A stretch of DNA of 64,000 nucleotides from Diadema setosum (Eukaryota > Echinodermata > Echinoidea > Diadematoida > Diadematidae). Made by a program: the position numbers and the translations under genes. Positions 22,889 to 32,851 of the stretch are shown here, piece after piece. The stretch is taken from positions 27,866,627 through 27,930,626 of the forward strand of contig CM067070.1 in assembly GCA_033980235.1 (NCBI GenBank), given 5' to 3'. Position 1 is the first letter of the stretch, and each line of letters opens with the position of its first letter. Below the pieces are notes generated by a model that did not search any database, was not told the origin of the DNA, and was given only the letters and a program-made list of their open reading frames with translations.

Positions 22889-24317
22889 CTTCACGAGATA
22901 TTTTAGAGAATAGAAACAAAAAATATTTGTATCATCGTGAAGGAGGAGCTGTAGACTAGCGTCCTTGACTCCACCCGATATACATGTATCAGTGTAGAAG
23001 CCCCTTCTCATGAAACAAGTATACTGGAGGTGTGCAAATGATGAGACCTGCTAGAATGTTGTGATGACCCTCGCTATCCACTTGAACAATAAAAATAACA
23101 CAGAAACCTTGACAGAGGCTATTCGAAAAGAGTCATTTCTAAGTTTATTTAGGAAGGCTTTCAATATACGGAGGTAGCACCGGATGACACAGGGTGTAGG
23201 CTTCTAGCCCAAGTTTGAGAGCAGTTTTCTTTTCATACCTGCTATGGTAGCGTGCTATTCGTGTATAAGTGTTGGATAGATACGAGTCTTTCCATTTAAT
23301 CTCTCTGTCGGGGGTTCTTTTCCCTTTATAGCCAAATAACAAAGGAAATGAAATAAAGTCTCCCTCTTTCTCTCTGTTTGTTTTTTGCACATGACGTACA
23401 CGAATGGGAAACATGGAAAATGGAAATAACAGCGTGAAAAATGTCTAATGGTTGTTGAAACTTTTCTAAGCGACAACTATGAATATACTGCTGAACGATA
23501 TTGCCATTATTTCTTTTTTTAATGTAGCCAACTTTGATTTCTTTCAGATGACACAAATAAATAACAGCCATCCTAATCTCTTTCTGTTCACACAACTTAC
23601 TGATTTTTCCCTAAAAGAACGAAAGTTAGTAGTTATTACCTTTCCAGGATTATGGGTGAACTGTCTGTGCGGAGTTAGGGCACCATAGATCTGCCTTAAA
23701 TTCGAGGTCTTATCTGTGTAGAGAATAAACTTGAATCATCATTTTGTTGCCTTCCACAGGAGAAAACACGTTGTGGACGTTAAAAACATAATTCGTTCTT
23801 CCCGATATTCATCACGATGTGATTGGGTTTTGTTTGCTTGCATTTATTCTACTTCTCAAGTCAAAACAAAGTAGAATTGCATTGTAGAGTGAAAGCTGTT
23901 TATTAGCTGTCTCCTTCTGTGGAAGCGTATTTGTATAGGTTCGAATCCCACTAGTTCCTTATTTCATTCCCGACAAGTTTGTTAAAAACGTAGTTCAGCA
24001 GTTGGGATCTTACAACTACTTTTGTACAGATGGAGACAGCTGAGTAAAAGCTTTCATGTAACATCTTCGGCTCAACGTTGTCAATCTTGACTTTTTACTT
24101 TTTTTCTGAAAGACTTATTCTGCTTTCTAACATTTGGGATTATAGAACAAAAAGGAAATGATGATTTTAGCATTTATTCTTGAACACAAAAAATACATGT
24201 ACAAGAACGTCAAGTGCAGTCAAGCCCGTGAGTATTTATGTTATTATTATTATTATTATTATTATTTTTTTTTTTGGTCAGGATCTCGACGTATTTAACT
24301 GTTTCAGATGCTGTATT
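22889..24317 (-). other. Gene A intron, proximal part
   Basis: Collinear with 57163-58811 of gene B. It contains a tRNA-like B-box (ggttcgaatcc at about 23938), an (ATT)n tract (about 24239-24266) and no recognised exon. Confidence 0.6.
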
Positions 24318-26640
24318 TTTCAATTTCAATTTTATTTCCATTTCCATTGAATAAACAGGAAAAATTCATATACAATACATTTGCAGAACATATTTGTAAC
24401 AATTTCAAAAAAAAAAACAAAACGTACAAGAGGTCACGAGTAACAACAGAAGTTCCTTTCTAAAGTATATACATATACATAATACAAAGATTAGAATGGA
24501 AATGGAGGGTCCCACTAAAAAGCAAAGCTTGTAGGGTATGGGACCCTCGGAAATACGTACACAAAATCAAAGAAACCAATGTCAACTGACATGAAATTAA
24601 CTTAGGAAGGAAAAAAGAAAGAAAAAAAAAGGAAAAAAGGAAAAAAAGGGAAATGAGACTATGGTACAACACACGCCATCGTGGACACAAGCATACTGTA
24701 CTTCATGATGTAAATGCAATGATAAAACGATAAAACGCTCCCTGGTTTGATATTGCGATTGATTGGGTGCATATACCGGTATGAATGCATAGGAACGGAT
24801 ATAAAAAAAGAGAAAGAGAATAGACTCACTGTTGTCTGGTACAATAAAAGAAAAATCTGTGGAAAACTTATGTTAAACAGATTATTTTCTTAAAAGATGA
24901 TTTCTGTGTGATATCTTAATACTTGTAAAAAAGATGACTTGATTGAGACAATAAAACCGAACCTAATTTGGTTGTATATCATAAGATTTCAATAGAAAGA
25001 ATTTTAATTTGTTCTTAAAAGAATTCAAAGTTTGTGCTGTTACTATGTCGTTGGGAAGTGAGTTCCAATACTTTGGCCCCTCGTAGATGAAGGTTTGCTG
25101 AGCCAGCAAAGTCCTAAAAAATGGCAAATGAAATTCATTGGATTGCCTTGTAGGATTGAATTATGAACGGATTGATTTTTTGAAAACATTGATTCAAATA
25201 TATATGGAAGATTATTTTTATTGTAATTATACATAAATTGTCCTAAATTAAACAAATACAAATCTTTAATTTTAAATATTTTATTTAAAAAAAAAAAGGA
25301 TCAGTATGAGACAAATATGCTGTGTGACATATAATACGCATTGACTTCTTTTGTAGCAGAAGTAATTTATCCAAAAAAGTTTGATATGTAATTCCCCATA
25401 CAAGAATACCGTAATTTAAATAAGGCAATATGAGGGATGAATATAATGTAAGCAGGGACGACAAAGGAAGACAAAATTTAATCTTGTTGATTATACCAAT
25501 ATTTCGTGAAATAATCTTACATATACTATCAATATGAAATTTCCATGAAAGCTTATTATCAATTGTTATTCCCAGAAATTTGACATAAGAAACATTTTCC
25601 AGTGGTGTGCCGTCAAAGATAATATCAGCAGTTAGTGCCTCAATGGAGTTGCTGAAAAGCATATATTTTGTTTTTTTGAAGACTAAGAGATAATTTATTA
25701 ACTTTTATCCATTGAGCAACTTTTTCTAGTTCAAAATTTTATGTTTTTACTAGGGTAAGAGGATTATTATGCGAAAAAAAATAAATTTTTTAAAAGAGAA
25801 TTTTAAAGAGAATGAAAGAAAGAGTATCTGATGATCTACAGAAATCATTTATATAAATAAGAAACAGAAGCGGACCTAATAAAATTCCCTGTGGGACCCC
25901 ACATTTAACATTTGACATTTGTGAATTAAAACCATTTAAAGAGACACATTGCTTCCTGTTCAAGAGGTAGCTCCTGAACCACTCCAAGGCCTTCCCACGG
26001 ACTCCGTAATGGTGTAATTTATTAAGTAAAATATCATGATTAATGGTATCGAAGGCCTTGGAGAAGTCCAGGAACAAATCTATGAGATGTGAAGATTTGT
26101 CGATAGCATGTGCTACTTTTTTTACAAAACTCAATAATGCATGTGTGGTGCTATGTTTTTCCCTAAAACCAAACTGAGAATCTGAGAGTATATTATTAAA
26201 TTTCAAAAAAGTCATAGTCCTTTTATAAACAATCTTTTCAAGAATTTTGGACAATGTACATAACAAAGAAATTGGTCTATAACATCTAATTTGTCACCTT
26301 TTTTAAACAAAGGGACGACTTTTGCTATTTTCATACTTTCAGGGACAATACCATCAAAGAGGGATAAATTGAATATGTGAGCTAAAGGATCTGCAATTGA
26401 AGATATTACCCGCTTCAGCAGAAAATTACTGATGTCATCGTGTCCAGCACTTTTTTTGGAACGAAAATCAGAAACAATATTGATTATCTCCTGACTATAT
26501 GTTGGACTAAGAAACATTGAGTTCGAATTTGGTGGACCTAAAAATTCAGAAAAATGTTTATTTGAAGAAGGAATTTTGCTTGCAAGATTTTCCCCAATGA
26601 AAGAAAAATGATTATTCAAATTATTACAAATATAATGAGG
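24318..26640 (-). mobile_element. 5'-truncated CR1/L2-type LINE in gene A intron
   Basis: A 2323-bp minus-strand insertion flanked by TATT on both sides (24314-24317, 26641-26644). Gene B has the uninterrupted site at 58808-58811. The 3' end (low coordinates) is a gaaattgaaa-type simple tail, as in the L2/CR1 clades. The 5' end begins just upstream of the reverse-transcriptase domain, so the endonuclease is missing. Inserted after the A/B duplication. Confidence 0.85.
25285..26619 (-). pseudogene. LINE ORF2 reverse transcriptase, broken
   Basis: Three overlapping frames give the N-terminal fingers (SAGHDDISNFLLKR, KVVPLFKKGDK), the palm (FLDFSKAFDTINHD, GVRGKALEWFRSYL, GVPQGILLGPLLFLIYIND) and the C-terminal thumb (YVKFLGITIDNKLSW, LPYLNYGILVWG). 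A frameshift lies near 26270. The catalytic [FY]ADD box expected after LSFILF is destroyed by a small rearrangement at about 25780-25800. A dead, 5'-truncated copy. Confidence 0.85.
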
Positions 26641-27077
26641 TATTCGTGGTATTCACGACAAATTAATTATATTCCCAATTTTGTTGACAGAGTTCGGAGC
26701 TTGTGAGTTACACTAATGCAAAGTTTGGTCATTAGGCAGGCAACTAGACACATGTACGCACACACACACACACACACGTATATACCGGCGCGTGCAAGCA
26801 CATGACCATCAACTCGGGTATCTTACATTGATGCTGGACAAGAGACCGAGATGCCTATAATATAGAATATGATAATTGACATGGGGGTGGTAAACCTAAT
26901 AAGAAAACATTATCAATGTTCCTATTTAAATTTTAGAAATGAAGAGTTAAATGTAACTTGTTTATTTAGATGTATTCATTAATTGGGTGCATGGATTCAT
27001 CCTAGGGTTTAAATTAGCTTTTCTAAAATTGTTACAGTGATACATTTTCTTTCTTCTTATTGCCATGTTAAAAAATA
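26641..27077 (-). other. Gene A intron segment
   Basis: Collinear with 58808-59365 of gene B; contains a (CA)n tract at about 26758-26776. No exon recognised. Confidence 0.6.
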
Positions 27078-28177
27078 AAGACCGTGTCACACCTTTCCGG
27101 GCAAGCTACGCGGGCTTGTTGCGAGAAGGGATTTTCCAGCACGTAGGACAATTTTCTGCGGGCGGACAAGAATGTTTTCGAGTTTCGCACTTGTGTCTTA
27201 CCTGCTAGACGCGTGCTACTTACCTTCTTCTTGTGTGTATTCCGTGTGACCTGTGTGGGAGCCTTAAAACCTATCCGTTTTCTGTTACGAGCGACTTACG
27301 GCTACTGCGAAGTACCTGCGTTGGAGTTGCCTGCAAGGTGCTGCCGTTTATTGTCTCCTACTGGTGTTCTGCGTGTACCTCTGCGGACAAACCCCGCGTC
27401 TCACTCAGAATAAGTTTTGAGCATGTTCAAGGTCTTGTCATACCGTATCTGAGGAAGTTTTGCGGGTTGACTTGCTGGGAAATAAATTTACTACCCGGAG
27501 CTCTCCGCAGTTGGTCCGCACCTGACAGTACCTAGCGCGTATCTTGCCCGTAGTTGCCCGGAGGTACGCACGCAAGTCCGATTTACCCGCAGCAGAGCTT
27601 TGAGCATGACCCAAACTTTTCCAGATGAGTCGCGGGGATTGCCTGCAGAGGCCGCAGAACACCATTAGGATTCCAGTAGCTGCCGCAAGTCACAAGCAGT
27701 TGACCCGCTTGAAGTATACGTAGGTTGGCCTTGGATCTATGCGTCTACATGTATGCAAGATAATGGCATTCTGTGGGAGTTCTGCCATATCAAATTCCTT
27801 CAGAGGGATTCCTTCACCAAGTACGTTGTCCGCCCTCTTTCGCCACCTATATGCGCCTGACACGTAGGTCAAAGTCATGGAATGCACGTAGAACGGATGC
27901 AGCATGTAGGACGCATGCGAAACAAATCCTTGTTCGTCCGCAAAAATTGTCCCGCGGCCCGCGTAGCTCGCACGGAAAGGTGTTGCAGGGCTTTTTCTCT
28001 TTTTTTTTTTTTGGCTGCGGGTAAATAGGACCTGCATGCGCAACTACGGGTAACTACGGGTGAGATACGTGCTAGGTACTATCATGTGCGGCTCATCTGC
28101 GTGGACCTCCGGGTAGCAAAAATTGTTCTTCGCAAGTTGCACGCAAGGCTTGCCCGGAAAGGTGTGACACGACCTTT
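27078..28177. mobile_element. 1.1-kb non-autonomous TIR element in gene A intron
   Basis: About 30-bp inverted termini: aaagaccgtgtcacaccttt on the left, with the right end at 28148-28177 matching at all but two or three positions. Gene B reads straight through the site near 59365. The interior is GC-richer (about 50%) than its host and full of acggg/cccgta words. It has no transposase. Several short frames inside are incidental. Confidence 0.8.
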
Positions 28178-28489
28178 ACGACAAGCAAGGATATGTCTGT
28201 GCTAGTTTTTTGTTTGTTTGATTGTTTGTTTGTTTGTTTTTTGTTGACCCCCTTTATCTGAAGCATGCATAGTTGTCCATTTCATAGCTTATAAGATCTT
28301 CATCTCACGTACACCACATAGACCTGGCTTTCGCTCGGATTCTTTAGGGTATGTATTTGGGCCTGAAGGTGCTTAAATACCCACAGTAAACAAATGGTAA
28401 AGGACTTCGATCCATTCTACAACCACCCCATTACCATACGTTTACACACCTGCTCTTGTCTATATCGATTCACCCCATTGATTTTGAAG

Positions 28490-29660
28490 CGGAAGAAAAA
28501 TTACATCCTCTATCATAATCTTTTGCCGCCTGTTAGAAAGATAAGACTCAATCCATGCGAGGACAGACTCACTCATGCCAAAAGATGAATGTAATATATT
28601 CAACACTATCCCATGATCGATTGTGTCAAATGCGGCACTCAGATCGAGCAATACTAATAATGTTACTTTTTTTTATCCATAGCCAATAAGATATCATTCT
28701 TGATCTTAACCAAGGCCGTTTCCGTGCTATGAAACTGCCTGTATGCCGACTGCATACATGGAAACCATTCACTACCCTGTAAGCATCTCCTTCAATCAGT
28801 TCTGATACACATTGTAAAATGCTAACTGGTCTTAGGTTGTCATAACTCAATTCCATACCACTTTTTTTTTTTTTTTTTTTTTCAGAAGTGGCATAACTAG
28901 TGCCACTTTCCACTCAGATGGAAAGAGACCACTGGAGAGGGACATGTTGATGATTTTAATTAAGACCGGGAGGAGTGATTTTGTGCAATGCAAAACAAGG
29001 TTTGTTGGCATGGGATCTAAAAAGCAGGCCTTCCTGCTCAGACTAAAAACTAATTTCTCAACATCTCTTAAAGATAACATTTTGAAATTATTAAACTCTG
29101 CATTGTGTGAAGTCTGGAAATCTATATTCTAACATTGACGAGACATTTGATCTGAACTATTTTCCTTGATCATTTGAGAGTAATGTACGACGAGCACTAT
29201 TCATAATAAATAAAGTTCTAATACGAGCAGCTTTGAAGTTCTCATAATCGAGAGGAAATTTCGTTCTCAACCATTTCTTCTCAGCTTTCCTTCTTTTTCT
29301 TTTATTTGTGTTCTTACATCATCTGTGAACCATGGTACCTGTAGATGAGATGACACAGTCTTGGTAATCAAAGGTGCATGTTTGTCCAAAAAAAGCAACC
29401 AACTCTGTAAGATGATCAGGAGTGTCTGTACATAGTAAACTGTTAGCCATATCATACTCAATCTCAATCTCAATCTGAAAAGAAGCACTGCAGTTCTGGC
29501 TATATGAGATCCTGCACTTCAAAAAATGATTTCTGACGAAAGGCTGACGAACAAAAGGGAAAGAGGAGTGTTGAGCGTTCATCGTAATGTTCAGATCCAT
29601 TCAGCCTCACATGAAGACATACAGCAAGCACCTGCCAGGCACAGCTGCAGAAGTCCCATT
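28490..29660 (-). pseudogene. Second LINE fragment (RT and linker), decayed
   Basis: On the minus strand, in order: a linker-like piece (FLDKHAPLITKTVSSH, PWFTDDVRTQ), RT start motifs (SRKACFLDPMPTNLV, SSGLFPSEWKVALVMPLLKK) and the RT palm ([26 protein letters not shown]). Frames are broken by stops, shifts and a T-run at 28860-28882. The QGS/ADD part and the 3' end are missing. It starts where homology to gene B breaks (about 28490). A CR1/L2-type relic of a different family from 24318-26640. Confidence 0.7.
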
Positions 29661-29984
29661 GTTACCAAGTTCAGGTTCAGTGAATACATCATAGTAGGTA
29701 TACAGATGTATATGTAGCAGTACATAATAAAGGCAACTACATGTACATACAGTCAGGGAAGTGTTGATACAGTGTATGGGAGACCATGCCTTCTTGCCAT
29801 GGCTGAAAAAGGCCAAGTTGCAAAGGAAAATTGATACTGGTATAATAAGTGACCAAAATCATCAAACACTTCAAAAAAGGGTCCAGTGATATCTAAATCA
29901 CTGGTATACAAGATATACAAGTAAAAAGGAGCTCTGTGGAAAGCTGCACAATGGGCGCTTATCCTATCCCTTCCCTATTATTAT

Positions 29985-29985
29985 C

Positions 29986-30050
<65 letters not shown>
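29985..30050. repeat. (AT)n microsatellite
   Basis: Long alternating AT tract with one interruption. Confidence 0.9.
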
Positions 30051-30056
<6 letters not shown>

Positions 30057-30454
30057 CAATTTATATCATTATCCCTTCCCCTGTTATGATCAATTTCAGC
30101 TTGATAATCACCTACTTAATACTCATCGCTCAGCCGATAATCTGCAACAAAATAAAGTGGGACTTTGTTAGCCTACACCTCTCTAGGGACATTCTATAAC
30201 ATGTTAAGAGATGACGATCGATAAAGTCCTTGCTCTGTCATGATATTTTCATTTATCATCTGTGTTTGACACTGTCAGTCGTGTCTCTCTGATTGTTTTC
30301 GACAAGATTGAATCGTTTCGTGCGGGTGATCACGTGTTGTTCATAACACATGTTCATAACACGGTTATCTAGTCATCATGGTCATATAGCTAGCTCACTG
30401 TCTTGTACTTCTCGAAGCGAAGCTTGACAAGTATTGCACAGGTCTGATACTCAC

Positions 30455-30542
30455 CATTAACATCGAGAAAAACAAACACAAGGATGATGGCAAGTGCACA
30501 TACTCCAAAAGCTACGAGTTGCCGTCCACGGTAATGAGCCAT
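30455..30542 (-). CDS. Sulfotransferase A exon 1: Golgi signal anchor
   Basis: An ATG at 30542 (minus strand, context accaacATGg) encodes 29 residues beginning MAHYRGRQLV, followed by one hydrophobic stretch (AFGVCALAIILVFVFLDVN). It ends in a consensus donor (AATG|GTGAGT), phase 1. A short basic N-terminus plus one transmembrane helix is the normal type II signal anchor of Golgi sulfotransferases. It lies upstream of the catalytic exon on the same strand, and the identical exon occurs at the same place in gene B. The catalytic exon starts in phase 0 in my model, so an internal exon linking phase 1 to phase 0 is missing; a 26-nt candidate lies at 30116-30141. Linkage to the catalytic exon is inferred. 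Confidence 0.65.
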
Positions 30543-30930
30543 GTTGGTGAATGTTTTATCAGTTGATATGACGACGTGATGATTGATGACAATAGCCTGG
30601 AAAACGCAGACGTATGGCGTGCTATGCTGTGACAGAAACAACGATTGACGTATATTTGTATTTAACGTAATATTCGTTTTAATATTTCGTAATATTTGTT
30701 TTCTTGCTTGAAAAACAGGAGATTTATAATAATGAGGAAAATACTATAAAAATGATATGAGTCGGGTCTCTGAAAACAATTAGGTAAAATCAGGAATAAT
30801 TGTGCAATGGATACAATCTCTACGAATACTGATCTGAATACAAACATTCACCAATTATAACTTTGGCAGCTAATCTTTAATTATAGTATAAACTTCAGCA
30901 AACATAGCACTCCATGATTTTGATACTTGA

Positions 30931-30964
30931 TAAAAGAACGTTGTGTGTGTGTGTGTGTGTGTGT
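30931..30964. repeat. (TG)n microsatellite
   Basis: A short TG run about 400 bp upstream of exon 1. Confidence 0.8.
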
Positions 30965-31187
30965 GCTTTTGTTGATGATTTAGCAACTTATATGTAAACC
31001 GCTTTGCCCAGAATGTTAAAAGTAGGGAATCCCACTTGCATGCCTTAAATGAAGAGTTGTATAAACACAGTGGTATGTTGAAGAGAGTATCATTTTAGAA
31101 ACTCCCATAAAGTATTGAAAGTGGAAGGTAACATTTAGTACATTTTTATTGACCGTTAGATTTTGAACTGATTTTATTTTTTTATTT

Positions 31188-31218
<31 letters not shown>

Positions 31219-32702
31219 TTTTTTTTGGGGGGGGGGGCTCACCGTATATTCCAGTACATTACTAGGCTACCTTTGCAGACCCATGCACTGCATGTGTGTC
31301 CATCATGTATATTTTGTGAATAAAGTTCATCAAAACTTACAAACATTTCTATATACATTCTTGCCACACACTCTATATGTTATTACATCAGCTCTTATAC
31401 TTTTAGATTTGTGTTTATAGATAAAAAATACAGAAGACTGCAACAAAAAGGTTTAAGTGTGGCTGACACACAGAACTACTGAGTAGTTGAGTTTTGTGCA
31501 TTATTCAAATTGTAGATAACTGCTGACTTCCAAATTTCTAAGGTTTCTGAGGTTCATATTAATGCTTTGCTGCATTTTGGGAGTTCTGTAAAAGGTATCC
31601 CCTACCTTTAATGTGTAAACGTAATGCATGTAAAGGAAGGTGACAATAACTTCTTTCGTGCTAAAGGATTGATATGACATAGTTTAAAGTGAAGCAGACT
31701 CTTATCAAAATGTTTGTTGCATATTATTACAAATTAATTGAAACATAATACCAATAATATACAAACAGTTTAGAAATCTTAAATGTACAGATTGTATGAC
31801 GTGTTTTGATATCCAGTCCGATTTATACACTTTTTACGATTCCTTTATCATTGTTTGTTTGAGTGGTTCACAAAATACAAGCTTACTGTGCTGTTGTGCT
31901 GTGTGTTCATAACAATTAATCAGGAAACATTCTCAACAAACAAAATATTTCACATACCTCCCAATATGACTTTTGGAACTTTTCAAAAGTAAACAAGTTG
32001 TCTTAATGTACCTTATTCTAACTCATGCATGACTCAAGGTTCACACAAAATTTAGACAACCTCTATCAGGTAATATATTGTGCTGTAAACCTTAACAATT
32101 TACACGATTTTTATAAAGGAGGTGGAGAGCTACTTTTATGTTGTGTGTTTTTCACAAATCTATGTCATTTGTGCAGATTTCATCTCTTTGTCAATTAATG
32201 TTTTTGGAGTTAGAGTCATCTTTTTCAAAATATGACAAGATGATAAACATAAAAAACTTGATAGATTAATTCAAAAACATTTCAGTGTGGTTCAGTGGTC
32301 AAATATCCACCCAAAAGTAAGCATAGCTGCAAATCTGTAGCTATATTTTCTTCGAAAAAAAATCATCAAACTGGTCAACAAAATCTGACCAGTAGAGCAG
32401 ACAAATCACATCTTCGCATACACGTTGTCTATATAATGAAGACAATATTTCAGCAACGAGGAACATCACTTTGTGTAGGGTTAGATTGTGACTTTACATA
32501 GGGTACTTAACAAGAAATGTCCACTGACAGTTTATCTTACGAACGAGCTATATACAACTTATTACATGACCTAGTTATCTGTACGCCACAGGTTATTGCC
32601 CAATTATTCAGTGGTCTTATAATACCAGGATGTCATCTAATATAGCTACCACACATAACTCTATTCTAAGTAACTTTTGTTCATTTTGTAAAGTAAGAGA
32701 TG
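30965..32702 (-). other. Gene A upstream region or first intron
   Basis: Partly collinear with gene B (up to about 32250 / 63275). It contains an (ATT)n tract followed by T- and G-runs (about 31190-31238) and no coding frame. If the donor at 32708 is used, this is the first intron. Confidence 0.5.
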
Positions 32703-32790
32703 ACTTACCTCTCTCGACAAAACAATTAAACGAAAACGTCCTGAATAAAAAACGGCAGATTATGGGCGGCCACACCTAGCCGCCAATGAG
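32703..32790 (-). promoter_or_regulatory. Candidate 5'UTR exon and promoter of gene A
   Basis: On the minus strand the block ends cgagagag followed by gtaagt (donor at 32708-32703). An inverted CCAAT motif (attggcgg) lies just upstream, near 32789. About 100 bp resembles the block at 7615-7700, whose donor is preserved. No TATA box is obvious. It lies about 2.2 kb 5' of the signal-anchor exon, on the same strand. The transcription start is not determined. Confidence 0.3.
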
Positions 32791-32851
32791 AATAACCGTT
32801 TAGTAAACCCAGGCAATGCATACGTTCAGGAGCATCGCGCGTATACAGTAC

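Larger units (their letters stand above)
22028..32250 (-). repeat. Segmental duplication copy A (gene A locus)
   Basis: Collinear with 56302-63275 on the same strand, covering the catalytic exon, intron, signal-anchor exon and upstream sequence. Copy A carries post-duplication insertions (24318-26640, 27078-28177, a LINE at about 28490-29660, and about 590 bp near 31015-31605). Confidence 0.85.

Noticed and set aside
23925..23960. tRNA gene suggested by ggttcgaatcccac (also at about 58200)
   Set aside because: Only the B-box/T-arm is present. No matching acceptor stem, D-arm or A-box lies at the right distance, so at most this is a tRNA-derived relic.
27690..28043. 117-aa frame
   Set aside because: Lies inside the 1.1-kb TIR element and is absent from the paralogous locus; no domain.
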